Below are positions 1 through 8,487 of a DNA stretch of 17,762 nt, one piece after another (the stretch's first letter is position 1; the number at the start of each line of letters is the position of its first letter). Below the pieces are notes generated by a model. That model was not told where the DNA came from. It saw nothing but the letters and a program-made list of their open reading frames with translations, and ran no database searches. The stretch is from Flavobacteriales bacterium UBA979 (GTDB lineage: Bacteria > Bacteroidota > Bacteroidia > Flavobacteriales_D > Sanyastnellaceae). The stretch lies in NCBI GenBank assembly GCA_002292325.1, contig DBBR01000096.1, positions 1-17,762 of the forward strand. The letters are read 5' to 3'. The position numbers and the translations under genes were made by a program.

Positions 1-2
1 CG

Positions 3-128
3 GACCAAGCTGAATGGTTGCATTGGATCTCCAGGCATGTGCAACTCACTTCATGCGCTCCTTGGCAGCCTGGAATGCGGGAGATTTTTATCCAAGCTGT
101 TGATCACCAACTAAAGGACAAGTCATGA
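3..128 (+). CDS. ABC transporter ATP-binding protein, C-terminal fragment (cut by window edge)
   Basis: Frame 3 is open from the window edge to a TGA at 126-128 and encodes the last 41 residues of a protein. The tail contains the segment MREIFIQAV, which resembles the C-terminal helix (x-EIFIxxV) common in Bacteroidota NatA-like ABC ATPases. The Walker motifs lie outside the window. The stop overlaps the start of the following permease by four bases (ATGA, 125-128), the usual arrangement for translationally coupled ATPase/permease subunits. The protein would sit on the cytoplasmic face and power the ABC-2 permease downstream. The family call rests on a short tail plus context. The frame and the overlap are seen directly. 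Confidence 0.75.
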   Translation, partial: DQAEWLHWISRHVQLTSCAPWQPGMREIFIQAVDHQLKDKS

Positions 129-1441
129 GTCGATTGAGGTTGATTATTTTCCGTGAATGGTACACCCGAGTGAGGCGCCGAGCCTTCATTCTTGGGACGC
201 TACTGGTCCCCCTTCTCATGGCAGGATTGGTGGGGTTAGGGGTGTGGATGGAGCAAGTGGAAATCGAGCAAAACAAGGTGTTGGTGGTGGATTTGTCGGG
301 AATGATTAGCTATTGGGACGATGTACGCGAGGCTTGGGTTCCCGCTTGTCCTGATTGCTTTCCAGAGCGGAGTCATTTGGAGTACCGATTTACGGATGTC
401 GCCCTCTCAGATGCGGAGTTTCTGGAGTCAGATTATACCCTAATGGTGCTTTTTGATGATGGAATTCTTCAGCATCAGACGGCAAAATACCTGTATGATA
501 AGTCGCCGGCTGTGAGCACAGAAAAGGTTGTTGAAGGTGACCTTTCTTCTGCCATTGAACGCTTCAAGGTCAAAGAGGAGTTGACGCTTAATTACGAGGC
601 ATATAAGCGACTGAAGACCACCATTCGAATGGTGGGAGAGGACGTGGTAACCAAGGATGGGAACGCCACGGGACGCTCGTTAATTGGCTTCATTTTTAGT
701 TTCTTCATGTTCGTGCAGATCGTGAATTATGGGATGCATGTGATGCGGGGAGTCATCGAGGAAAAGGCCAATCGAATTGTGGAAGTGGTCATCAGTGTGG
801 TGAAGCCGATTGAACTGATGGCAGGCAAGATCATTGGCATTGGGCTGGTAGGTGTGACCCAAGTGGTAGCGCTGACCTTGTTGGGTTTTGTGGTGTTCAA
901 GCTCGGAGGTATATCTCTTGAGGCCTCAGGAATGCTAACAGCCTCGTCCAATGAAGGTCTGGACTTGGATTTAGAGACGTGGATGGCATCGAACTCGACA
1001 CTGGGTTTTCTATTGGATGTCAATTGGCCGTTGATGATCGGAGCGTCGTTGCTTTACTTCGTTGCGGGATTCTTCATGTACGCTTCCATCTTTGCGGCTA
1101 TCGGCTCTGCGATTGATCAGGAATCGGATGCTCAGTACCTCATGATTCCGGCGATGCTGCCTTTGGTTGCCTCGTACATCGTCGCGGCAATGGCGATAGA
1201 AAACCCAGAAGGCCAAGTCGCTATTATTGGTTCTTACATTCCACTTACCGCCCCCATTCTGATGCTGATTCGCTTGCCGTTGGGTGTGGAGTGGTGGGAA
1301 TTAATAGGGTCCTTCCTGGGTGTAGTGCTCACGGCGTATGTATTCGTGCGCCTGTCCGCTCGGATCTTTCGAACAGGAATTTTAATGCACGGAAAGAAAA
1401 TCACCTTCAAGGAGTTGGGACGTTGGATGCGGCATGATTGA
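125..1441 (+). CDS. ABC-2 type transporter permease (NatB-like)
   Basis: This is a 438-residue inner-membrane permease. An N-terminal amphipathic stretch leads into a transmembrane segment at about residues 20-42. A large non-cytoplasmic domain follows (about 43-185), then a block of five or six hydrophobic segments from about 187 to 412. This is the topology of the ABC-2 family that includes NatB. The segment after the second membrane helix, with RGVIEEKANRIVEVV, is the conserved cytoplasmic coupling region of that family. The start is supported by AAAGGA at 113-118, six bases upstream, and by the ATGA overlap with the ATPase. The substrate cannot be read from the sequence: NatAB homologues are annotated as sodium exporters, but the family also exports drugs and peptides. 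The 3' end overlaps the phosphatase gene by eight bases. Confidence 0.88.
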   Translation: MSRLRLIIFREWYTRVRRRAFILGTLLVPLLMAGLVGLGVWMEQVEIEQNKVLVVDLSGMISYWDDVREAWVPACPDCFPERSHLEYRFTDVALSDAEFLESDYTLMVLFDDGILQHQTAKYLYDKSPAVSTEKVVEGDLSSAIERFKVKEELTLNYEAYKRLKTTIRMVGEDVVTKDGNATGRSLIGFIFSFFMFVQIVNYGMHVMRGVIEEKANRIVEVVISVVKPIELMAGKIIGIGLVGVTQVVALTLLGFVVFKLGGISLEASGMLTASSNEGLDLDLETWMASNSTLGFLLDVNWPLMIGASLLYFVAGFFMYASIFAAIGSAIDQESDAQYLMIPAMLPLVASYIVAAMAIENPEGQVAIIGSYIPLTAPILMLIRLPLGVEWWELIGSFLGVVLTAYVFVRLSARIFRTGILMHGKKITFKELGRWMRHD

Positions 1442-2447
1442 TGCTATGAAGGACAGTCCAAAAAGTGCAGAAGCACCCGCAATTCGAACAGCTGTAGTGG
1501 ATTGTGGAACCAACATGTTTTCCATGTTGATTGCCGATGTGAGCCCACTGGGTTGGGAGTCAAAATTCATCTTAAGGCGTCCTGTGTTTTTGGGCCAAGG
1601 CGGGTTCCAAAGTCGAATCATCGTACCAGATCGATTTGCTCGTGGATTGGATGCATTGCGGGTACTGCATCAAGCAGCGGTAAATTATGGGGTTCAAGAG
1701 GTGCGTGTAGTGGGAACCAGTGCCTTGCGGGATGCAATGAACGGCGATGTATTTGCTCGCAGCGTGCGCAAATTGCTCAATTGGAACCTCGAAATTATCG
1801 ACGGAGAGCAGGAAGCAAGGTGGATTAACGAGGGCGTTGCATTAACGTTGTCAGCATCAGAATCGCCCGCATTGGTGATGGATATTGGCGGGGGAAGTGT
1901 GGAGTTCATTCTAACGAAGCGCAAGGCCGATGGTCATTGGATTGTGGAGGACTTGGTGAGCTTGAATGTCGGCGTCGCTCGCCTGGCAGAATTTGGCAAA
2001 CCAGAAGACCCCTTGACTTCAGCTGGTGAAGAGCGTTACCGCGAATTCCTCGAAGATGCAATGGCTCCTGTGCGAAAGATGATTGCTTCCCACCCGCCCG
2101 TTGCGCTGGTGGGAAGCAGTGGCTCCTTTGATACATTTTCAGAAATGATCAATGGACCCGTCCCCCGCAACTTGGCCAAAGATCCCACCCAAATTCAAAC
2201 CATTGAATCAACCGCTTGGAAGGTTCTGCACGAACGATTAATTGAAACGCCTGTTCAAGGACGATTGAAACTCCAGGGCATGGCGCCTGATCGTGCTCGG
2301 ATGATCCCCTTATCGAGCATGCTCGTGAATCACATTTGGCGTCTGTTGCCTGCTGATGCACGCCTTATTCGCTCCCCCTTTGCCATGCGAGAAGGTGTGA
2401 TGAATGAAATTTGGCAACATCTTTGCAACCCGATGTCCCAAGAATAA
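1434..2447 (+). CDS. Ppx/GppA family phosphatase (exopolyphosphatase / pppGpp phosphohydrolase type)
   Basis: This is a 337-residue protein of the ASKHA-fold Ppx/GppA family, which hydrolyses terminal phosphates of polyphosphate or converts pppGpp to ppGpp in the cytoplasm. Seen in order: the phosphate-1 loop (VVDCGTNMFSMLI, about 21-33), GTSALRD (94-100), IDGEQEARW (about 122-130) and the second phosphate-binding loop DIGGGSVEF (150-158). The length matches the short bacterial form without the C-terminal HD-like extension of E. coli Ppx. Polyphosphate and pppGpp activity cannot be told apart from sequence. The ATG at 1434 overlaps the permease by eight bases. A second in-frame ATG at 1446 is an equally possible start, giving 333 residues. 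The gene is probably co-transcribed with the ABC genes and the regulator. Confidence 0.88.
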   Translation: MIDAMKDSPKSAEAPAIRTAVVDCGTNMFSMLIADVSPLGWESKFILRRPVFLGQGGFQSRIIVPDRFARGLDALRVLHQAAVNYGVQEVRVVGTSALRDAMNGDVFARSVRKLLNWNLEIIDGEQEARWINEGVALTLSASESPALVMDIGGGSVEFILTKRKADGHWIVEDLVSLNVGVARLAEFGKPEDPLTSAGEERYREFLEDAMAPVRKMIASHPPVALVGSSGSFDTFSEMINGPVPRNLAKDPTQIQTIESTAWKVLHERLIETPVQGRLKLQGMAPDRARMIPLSSMLVNHIWRLLPADARLIRSPFAMREGVMNEIWQHLCNPMSQE

Positions 2448-2458
2448 GCCCGCAGAAA

Positions 2459-3661
2459 ATGAAAGTCACGAAGCCATCTCCCAAAATCCTCATTGTCGAC
2501 GATGAAGCTCCTATCCGGACCAGTTTACGTGAAATTTTGGAGTACGAGAATTTCCTTGTCTCCGAGGCAGAGGATGGAGCAGAAGGAGTGAAACTCGCGA
2601 GTAAGTTTGCCTTTGATGTGATTTTCTGCGACATCAAGATGCCCAAAATGGATGGGCTTGAAGTGCTGGAGACTTTGGTAGACAAGGGAGTGCAGTCTCG
2701 GATCATCATGATCAGCGGACATGGAACAGTTGAGACAGCCGTACAAGCGATCAAACAAGGGGCTTTTGACTTCATTCAGAAACCGCTTGATCTGAATCGA
2801 ATCCTACTCACGGTGCGTCATGCATTGGATCAAGGTTTCCTCGAAAAAGAAACAGAACGACTCTCCCGTCAGGTACATTCTGAGCGATCTACAGCCATTG
2901 TTGGTGAATCGGATGAGATCAGGGACATCGTGCAGATGATTTGTACCGTGGCTCCGTCGGATGCGCGGGTGCTGATCACAGGTGCGAATGGAACAGGGAA
3001 AGAATTGGTCGCTCGACAGTTGCACGAGCTCAGTGCACGGCACGATCAGCCTTTTATCGAAGTGAACTGTGCGGCCATCCCCTCCGAGTTGATTGAAAGT
3101 GAGTTGTTTGGTCACGAAAAGGGTGCGTTCACGAGTGCGGTCAAACAGCGGAAAGGAAAATTCGAACAGGCAGAAGGAGGTACATTGTTTCTCGATGAGG
3201 TGGGTGACATGAGCGCATCTGCTCAAGCAAAGGTGCTCCGGGCTTTGCAAGAAAGTCGGATTTCTCGCGTCGGAGGAGAAAAAGAAATTGAAGTCAATGT
3301 GCGGATTGTAGCGGCGACGAACAAAAACTTGCGGGATGAAATTGTCGGTGGAAATTTCCGTGAAGACTTGTTTCACCGGTTGGCTGTCATCCCCGTGCAC
3401 GTTCCTTCTTTGAATGACCGCCGAGGCGATATTCCATTATTGGTGGAGCATTTTTTAAAAATCATTTGCGACCAACATGGCAAAGTTCAAATGGATGTGA
3501 CTTCACAGGCAATGGAATCCTTGAAATCAGCTAATTGGACAGGGAACATTCGCGAACTGCGCAATGTTGTCGAACGGTTGGTGATCCTCACACCGAAAGG
3601 AGAAGCCATCGATGATGCGGTGGTCAGTCGATTTGGAGGATTAACCGTTGAGAAGGATTAG
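2459..3661 (+). CDS. NtrC-like response regulator (receiver + AAA+ sigma-54 activator domain, no HTH)
   Basis: This is a 400-residue two-component regulator. The receiver domain (about 9-125) has acidic pair D14-D15, phosphoacceptor D58 in [12 protein letters not shown]86 and K108. An AAA+ domain (about 145-375) carries Walker A GANGTGKE (175-182), the sigma-54 contact loop as GAFTSA (222-227, usually GAFTGA), Walker B LFLDE (243-247) and a sensor II region NIRELRN (363-369). The protein ends about 30 residues after that, so the C-terminal Fis-type HTH of classical NtrC proteins is absent. ATG 2459 is chosen because it gives a normal receiver start. A TTG at 2411 in the same frame would overlap the phosphatase gene. 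Eleven bases separate it from the upstream stop, which suggests one operon. No partner histidine kinase is visible. AtoC/NtrX-like names are possible, but the target genes are unknown. Confidence 0.9.
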   Translation: MKVTKPSPKILIVDDEAPIRTSLREILEYENFLVSEAEDGAEGVKLASKFAFDVIFCDIKMPKMDGLEVLETLVDKGVQSRIIMISGHGTVETAVQAIKQGAFDFIQKPLDLNRILLTVRHALDQGFLEKETERLSRQVHSERSTAIVGESDEIRDIVQMICTVAPSDARVLITGANGTGKELVARQLHELSARHDQPFIEVNCAAIPSELIESELFGHEKGAFTSAVKQRKGKFEQAEGGTLFLDEVGDMSASAQAKVLRALQESRISRVGGEKEIEVNVRIVAATNKNLRDEIVGGNFREDLFHRLAVIPVHVPSLNDRRGDIPLLVEHFLKIICDQHGKVQMDVTSQAMESLKSANWTGNIRELRNVVERLVILTPKGEAIDDAVVSRFGGLTVEKD

Positions 3662-3704
3662 AGGCCATAAACCGTTCAATATGTTGGTGTTGTGAGGCAA
3701 CCTA

Positions 3705-3737
3705 TGTCCTAAGGACACGTCTTTCTTGTGAACACAA
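3705..3737 (+). promoter_or_regulatory. Two adjacent short dyads upstream of the DUF5684-like gene
   Basis: TGTCCT-A-AGGACA (3705-3717) is a perfect 6-bp inverted repeat with a one-base centre. TTGTG-AA-CACAA (3726-3737) is a perfect 5-bp inverted repeat eight bases further on. Both lie in the 86-base gap between the response regulator stop and ATG 3748. They could be operators or a weak hairpin pair, or chance. There is no T-run after either, so they are not obvious terminators. Only the symmetry is seen; the function is a guess. Confidence 0.25.
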
Positions 3738-3747
3738 CGTGACCACC

Positions 3748-4161
3748 ATGGCAGATTACTCGGTTTTGGGACTCGAAATGAGCGGTGCAATGGCATCAGC
3801 AGTTACATTCCTTAGCATCATTGCTTTGGGAGCAAATGCTAAGCTTTTTATCAAATGTGATCAGCCGGTTTGGGCGGCTCTAATTCCAGGTTACAATGTG
3901 GTTGTAGCGATGAGGATTCTGGGAAGACCGGACCATCATGCTTTGCTCTTCCTGATCCCTGGATTCAATCTCTATTTTTTCTTGCGCACGGTCATTGAGT
4001 TGGCCCAAGCATTCGGGAAGCGGACTTACACTGATTATGTTTTAGCCACTGTTTTCAATGTTTTCTACGTGTTAAATCTGAGCTTGGCTTATCAAGAGGA
4101 GTACCAAGGTCCGGTGTACGGACAGGACAAAAAGCACGTCTCCAACTTTCAAGCCGCATAA
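3748..4161 (+). CDS. Small membrane protein, DUF5684-like
   Basis: This is a 137-residue inner-membrane protein with about four hydrophobic segments (roughly 12-32, 40-56, 60-82 and 94-113). The stretch PVWAALIPGYNVVVAMRILGR followed by LIPGFNLYFF and ELAQAFGK matches the pattern of DUF5684, a membrane domain also found fused to Bacteroidota signal peptidases. No protease domain or catalytic serine-lysine dyad is present here, so I do not call it a signal peptidase. ATG 3748 is preferred over an in-frame GTG at 3739. It is preceded by an 86-base gap holding two short dyads, so it may be transcribed apart from the regulator upstream. A strong terminator at 4214-4250 ends the unit. Its role is unknown. 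Confidence 0.7.
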   Translation: MADYSVLGLEMSGAMASAVTFLSIIALGANAKLFIKCDQPVWAALIPGYNVVVAMRILGRPDHHALLFLIPGFNLYFFLRTVIELAQAFGKRTYTDYVLATVFNVFYVLNLSLAYQEEYQGPVYGQDKKHVSNFQAA

Positions 4162-4213
4162 ATTTTAAATCAAGGACTGACGTTTGGCCTGAAGGTCGAA
4201 CTGTTCCATGATT

Positions 4214-4250
4214 CCAATACAAAAGCGCCGCAAAGGCGCTTTTGTATTGG
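4214..4250. terminator. Bidirectional intrinsic terminator between convergent genes
   Basis: A perfect 16-bp inverted repeat (CCAATACAAAAGCGCC at 4214-4229, complement at 4235-4250) encloses the 5-base loop GCAAA. The GC-rich core AGCGCC/GGCGCT is flanked by A-run and T-run (AAAA...TTTT), so transcripts from either direction form a hairpin followed by U residues. It lies between the plus-strand membrane protein ending at 4161 and the minus-strand alaS ending at 4295. Confidence 0.92.
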
Positions 4251-4294
4251 TGGTACTTTTCTTATGATGCACAACCTAGACCATCAAAATGGGG

Positions 4295-6928
4295 CTAGAC
4301 GATTAACTTCTTAGCTGCCTCAAGCGCTTTTTCGATTCCAGTAGCATCCTTTCCACCAGCCGTTGCGAAAAATGGTTGACCTCCGCCTCCCCCTTTGATG
4401 TGTTGAGCCAATTCCCTAACGAGCGCTCCAGCGTTCATTTTACCGGATGACACCAAATCGTCGCTAACGGCGACGGTAAGGGTTGGTTTTCCTCCAGCTC
4501 GTGTGGCAAAGACCCCGAAGAATGGGGCGTGTTCCTTCTTCAATTGGAAGGCGATGTCTTTGATGGCGGCGGTATCCAAAGGCAGTTCACCGATGAATGT
4601 GCTGATGCCATTTATGACAGCCAAGTTTTGCGCCAAGTCGGATTTAGCTGCAGCAGCTTCTTTGTGCTTCACGGCCTCCATTTCTTTCTGAAGAGCGGCA
4701 TGCTTTATCAAGACATCCTCGAGGGCTTTGCTTATGTCAGCCGGGGACTTGAGCAAGGATTTGATCTGATCCAGCGTTTTACGATCGGCGTCGCTCGCTC
4801 CGATGGCATGGCCACCTGTGATCGCTTCAATTCTCCGAATTCCAGATGCTACAGCGGTTTCTTGAGTGATACGAAAGAGCCCCAATGATCCCGTCGCCGG
4901 AGCATGCGTGCCTCCGCAGAGCTCTTTGGACGAGTCAAATTCGATCATTCGCACCTCGTCACCGTACTTTTCACCAAACAGCATCATGGCTCCGCTTGCT
5001 TTGGCCTCGTCCATGCTTATGCCTCGGTGTTCGACCAAAGGATGGTTGGCCAGAATCTTCTGGTTCACTTGCGCCTCCACCAGCTGTAACTCCTCCGCAG
5101 ATAACTTTGAGAAATGAGAGAAATCAAACCGCAAAGCATCTGCTTTGACCAATGAGCCTTTTTGTTCTACATGGGTTCCCAGTATGGTCCGAAGTGCCTC
5201 GTGCAGCAGGTGAGTAGCCGTGTGGTTTCGTTGTGTGTTTGCTCTGCGATCTGAGGTGACTTTGGCCTGGAATGAGGCCTGCACGTCGCTCGGCAATTCG
5301 CTGCTGAAATGAACGACAAGGTTGTTTTCTTTTTTGGTGTCAAAAATGGCCAGAGGTTTGGCATTCTTGTCGCCTGTTGAACCCAATGGTGTCAACGTTC
5401 CAGCGTCTCCTACTTGACCGCCTCCTTCAGGATAAAAAGGGGTGCTATCCAGGACAAACTGGTAGAATTTTTTGTTTTTGGATTCGACTTCTCGGTAGCG
5501 AAGTATGCGGCAGGGAGACTCCAGTGAGTCGTAGCCAACAAACGTGCTCTCTTGTTCCGCATGCACCTGGACCCAGTCATCAGCGCTTAGTTTTCCAGCG
5601 GCTCTGCTCCGTGCCTTGGTCTGCTCCATGGCCGCTTCAAAGCCAGCTTCGTCGATGGAGACACCGCGCTCTCCGGCCATTAGAGCGGTTAAGTCAAGGG
5701 GAAAGCCAAATGTGTCGTAAAGTTCAAACACAACATCTCCAGGCAGTTGTTTTGTGTCCTTGTACTCCGTCAATCGCGATTCGAGGCGTTCGATTCCTTT
5801 GGACAAGGTGCGGAGAAATGATTCCTCTTCTTCTTGGATCACACGCTGGATTAAGGCCCGCTGCGCGATTAATTCTGGAAAAGCCGATCCCATTTGATTG
5901 GCAAGCGTCGAAACCAATTCGTTCATAAAAGGTTCTTGCAGGTCGAGAAAGGAATAGCCGTAGCGGATTGCTCGCCGAAGAATCCTTCGAATGACATACC
6001 CCGAACCTGTATTCGATGGCAATTGTCCATCAGCGATGCTGAAAGCAACGGCCCGAATGTGATCTGAAATGACGCGGAATGCGATGTCAGCCTTCGAATC
6101 ACTTCGGCCATACGTTTTTCCGCTGAGTTCAGCCACCTGGTCCAACAACGGGCGGAAGACGTCTGTGTCGTAATTGGACTTTTTGCCTTGGAGCGCCATA
6201 GCCAGTCGTTCGAAGCCCATTCCGGTATCAATGTGCTTGTGGGGCAGGGGAACAAGGGAACCGTCGGCCATTCGGTTGAATTGCATGAAGACCAGGTTCC
6301 AGATTTCGACGACTTGAGGGTGGTCCGCATTGACCAGGTCTTTGCCTGGAACCTTCGCTTTTTCTTCTGCATCGCGCAAGTCAACGTGAATTTCAGAACA
6401 AGGTCCGCAGGGTCCGGTTTCGCCCATTTCCCAGAAGTTGTCCTTTTTTGAAGCCAACAAAATCCGGTCTTTTGGCACCCATTGAGACCAAATTTGTGCC
6501 GCTTCCGAATCTGCCTCTAAGTTGTCTGCCTTGTCTCCTTCAAAAACAGTGACGTAAAGATTGTCCGGTTCAAGTTGGTAGACTTTGGTCAACAATTCCC
6601 ACGCCCAATCAATGGCCTCCTGCTTAAAGTAATCTCCGAAGGACCAATTGCCCAACATCTCAAACATCGTGTGATGATACGTGTCGACCCCAACTTCTTC
6701 GAGGTCATTGTGCTTTCCGCTCACGCGAAGACATTTTTGGGTGTCTGCAATGCGCGGATGGACGATCGGACTGTTGCCTAAGAATAAATCCTTGAATGGA
6801 TTCATTCCGGCGTTGTTGAACATCAGCGTAGGGTCGTCTTTGATGACCATGGGAGCTGACGGCACAATTTCATGGCGTTTCGATGCATAAAATTCAAGGA
6901 AACGTTGGCGAATCAATTTGGATTCCAT
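4295..6928 (-). CDS. alaS: Alanine--tRNA ligase
   Basis: This 877-residue cytoplasmic enzyme charges tRNA-Ala with alanine. The class II catalytic core is at the N-terminus (FNNAGMNPFKD at about 37-47, then the HHTMFEMLGNWSFGDYFK region at 85-102). The editing domain carries the zinc/deacylation motif HTATH (569-573) and CGGTH (671-675), which clear mischarged Ser and Gly. A predicted coiled segment (about 735-765) leads to the C-Ala domain with its glycine run (about 846-850) near the end. The length matches bacterial AlaS (about 875). The first ATG (6928) is taken as the start; an in-frame TTG at 6937 would add only three residues. The gene stands alone on the minus strand, divergent from the M23 peptidase gene. 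Upstream, TTTTG (6987-6983) and TAGCTTCG (6965-6958) spaced 17 bases apart form a weak candidate promoter. Confidence 0.98.
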   Translation of the reverse strand: MESKLIRQRFLEFYASKRHEIVPSAPMVIKDDPTLMFNNAGMNPFKDLFLGNSPIVHPRIADTQKCLRVSGKHNDLEEVGVDTYHHTMFEMLGNWSFGDYFKQEAIDWAWELLTKVYQLEPDNLYVTVFEGDKADNLEADSEAAQIWSQWVPKDRILLASKKDNFWEMGETGPCGPCSEIHVDLRDAEEKAKVPGKDLVNADHPQVVEIWNLVFMQFNRMADGSLVPLPHKHIDTGMGFERLAMALQGKKSNYDTDVFRPLLDQVAELSGKTYGRSDSKADIAFRVISDHIRAVAFSIADGQLPSNTGSGYVIRRILRRAIRYGYSFLDLQEPFMNELVSTLANQMGSAFPELIAQRALIQRVIQEEEESFLRTLSKGIERLESRLTEYKDTKQLPGDVVFELYDTFGFPLDLTALMAGERGVSIDEAGFEAAMEQTKARSRAAGKLSADDWVQVHAEQESTFVGYDSLESPCRILRYREVESKNKKFYQFVLDSTPFYPEGGGQVGDAGTLTPLGSTGDKNAKPLAIFDTKKENNLVVHFSSELPSDVQASFQAKVTSDRRANTQRNHTATHLLHEALRTILGTHVEQKGSLVKADALRFDFSHFSKLSAEELQLVEAQVNQKILANHPLVEHRGISMDEAKASGAMMLFGEKYGDEVRMIEFDSSKELCGGTHAPATGSLGLFRITQETAVASGIRRIEAITGGHAIGASDADRKTLDQIKSLLKSPADISKALEDVLIKHAALQKEMEAVKHKEAAAAKSDLAQNLAVINGISTFIGELPLDTAAIKDIAFQLKKEHAPFFGVFATRAGGKPTLTVAVSDDLVSSGKMNAGALVRELAQHIKGGGGGQPFFATAGGKDATGIEKALEAAKKLIV

Positions 6929-7039
6929 GGGGTGCAAGTGTTTTGCGGCGATGACTTCGAAGCTATTCTCTGCAAAAATCTACAAAACACCAAGCAATCC
7001 CGCGGGACATGAGCATTAAAATTGCACATTTGCATTGCA

Positions 7040-8017
7040 ATGGCAAAACGTTTTCATAAACTTCGATACGACGAGGGTACGTTGAGGATGGAAGAGATCC
7101 CTTTTAATCTAAGGGATTACGTGTTTTTTGCGGTGAAGCGAATCGCCGTATTTTGTATTATTTCCGGCGGAAGTGTGTATGTATTTGACTCCTATTTTGA
7201 AAGTCCAACCGATCGATCCCAGCGACGTGAAATTGCATTTTTAGAAGAACGACTGGCCAAAATTGATCAAGAAATGGTGAGTATGTCCGTTGTGCTTGAG
7301 GACATTTCAGAGCGGGACGACGCGATATACAGGTCGATTTTTGGCGTAGAATCATTCCCCAGTCATTTGCGGAATCCGGGAATTGGTGGCTCAGATCGTG
7401 CAAGATCCTTGCGTGGTTTTGATCACTCCGAAGCTGTTATTTCTTCAGAAGAGCGTTTGGCTGAATTGCAACGAAGGCTCGTATCCCAAAGCCGTTCATT
7501 TGAATCCGTCTTGGAATTGGCCAAGAACCAAACGGAATTGCTCAAGTCCATTCCAGCCATCCAACCCGTCAGAAACGAAGACTTAAGGCGTATGGCAAGT
7601 GGATATGGATACCGTATTCATCCAATTTACAAAGTGCGAAAAATGCATTACGGAATGGATTTTTCAGCTCCAACGGGCACTGAAATTTTCGCAACAGGTG
7701 ATGGCGAGGTTATCATGGCAAAACGCACATGGAATGGTTTCGGTCGTCACGTCATCATTCGCCACGGATTTGGGTACGAGACGTTGTATGCTCACATGAG
7801 TGAAATTAAGATTCGGAAGGGTCAAAAAGTCAAACGCGGAGATGTCATTGGACTGGTGGGGTCGACTGGAACCTCGGTAGCGCCGCACTTACACTATGAA
7901 GTTCACAAGGATGGGCGAAAGGTGAATCCTGCGCAGTATTATTTCAATGACTTATCTCCTGCCCAGTACGAAGAAATGCTCCTGAAATCTGCCAGCTCGA
8001 ATCAGTCCTTTGATTGA
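7040..8017 (+). CDS. M23 family (LytM-type) metallopeptidase, membrane-anchored
   Basis: This 325-residue protein is likely anchored by one transmembrane segment (about 33-48) with the rest in the periplasm. A predicted coiled-coil region (about 60-92) and a second helical stretch (about 135-170) precede the C-terminal LytM domain (about 187-300). Zinc ligands and catalytic residues are intact: H203 and D207 in HYGMD, H252 in YAHMS, and H283/H285 in PHLHYEV. An active peptidoglycan endopeptidase that cuts peptide cross-links is therefore expected, rather than a degenerate EnvC/NlpD-type activator. ATG 7040 is preferred over an in-frame TTG at 7022. It is divergent from alaS and followed by a MerR-like gene 94 bases downstream. 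From memory this alaS-M23-MerR neighbourhood recurs in Bacteroidota. Role in cell-wall growth or division is inferred from the family. Confidence 0.92.
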   Translation: MAKRFHKLRYDEGTLRMEEIPFNLRDYVFFAVKRIAVFCIISGGSVYVFDSYFESPTDRSQRREIAFLEERLAKIDQEMVSMSVVLEDISERDDAIYRSIFGVESFPSHLRNPGIGGSDRARSLRGFDHSEAVISSEERLAELQRRLVSQSRSFESVLELAKNQTELLKSIPAIQPVRNEDLRRMASGYGYRIHPIYKVRKMHYGMDFSAPTGTEIFATGDGEVIMAKRTWNGFGRHVIIRHGFGYETLYAHMSEIKIRKGQKVKRGDVIGLVGSTGTSVAPHLHYEVHKDGRKVNPAQYYFNDLSPAQYEEMLLKSASSNQSFD

Positions 8018-8111
8018 GATGAAAGGATAATTCTAGAGTTAGGTCATTCATTGTGACTGGTTTACTGTTTTCTCACTTATCTTTCCCGTCAAACGCATTA
8101 GCTTTTTTGAC

Positions 8112-8480
8112 ATGCCTTTGAACAAGCCCATTGAAAAACGGTATTTCTCGATCACGGAAGTGGCCGAAGCTTTGGGTTTGAATGCTTCACAGCTCAGGTA
8201 TTGGGAGAAGGAATTTTCAATTCTCAAGCCGCGCACAAATGCACGCGGAAAACGCTTTTATACCGACTCCGACCGGGAGATCATCCAGCAGATCGCTTGG
8301 CTCGTCAAGGACCAAGGGTATACCATTGACGGCGCGCGCAAGGCCATGAAGAAAAGAAAAGATGTTGCTTCGGCAATGGCCGAAACAGAGTCCCCAGAGT
8401 CCGTGGATACAGCTGCCCTCTTGGCCAGGCTCCGGGCGGTCAAGGAGAAGTTGTTGGAATGGGACAAACGGATGAGCTAG
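8112..8480 (+). CDS. MerR family transcriptional regulator
   Basis: This 122-residue protein has an N-terminal winged helix-turn-helix (about 10-80). The pattern YFSITEVAEALGLNASQLRYWE, then KPRTNARGKRFYTDSD, is the MerR DNA-binding domain with its wing. The C-terminal part (about 85-122) is short and helical and has no cysteines, so it is not a metal-sensing MerR. It belongs to the effector-less MerR type common in Bacteroidota. Target genes are not evident, and the M23 peptidase upstream is the only candidate by position. A near-match -7 element TATCTTTC at 8078-8085 lies in the 94-base gap, so the gene may have its own promoter. The stop is seven bases from the stop of convergent hldD, with no clear terminator between. 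Confidence 0.88.
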   Translation: MPLNKPIEKRYFSITEVAEALGLNASQLRYWEKEFSILKPRTNARGKRFYTDSDREIIQQIAWLVKDQGYTIDGARKAMKKRKDVASAMAETESPESVDTAALLARLRAVKEKLLEWDKRMS

Positions 8481-8487
8481 CTTCCTT

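Noticed and set aside
3748..4161. Signal peptidase I
   Set aside because: The DUF5684-like membrane region resembles the N-terminus of some Bacteroidota signal peptidases, but no peptidase domain follows.
7022..7039. Three TTGCA repeats just before the M23 peptidase ATG
   Set aside because: Five-base repeats over 18 bases are too short to separate from chance, and no known operator matches.
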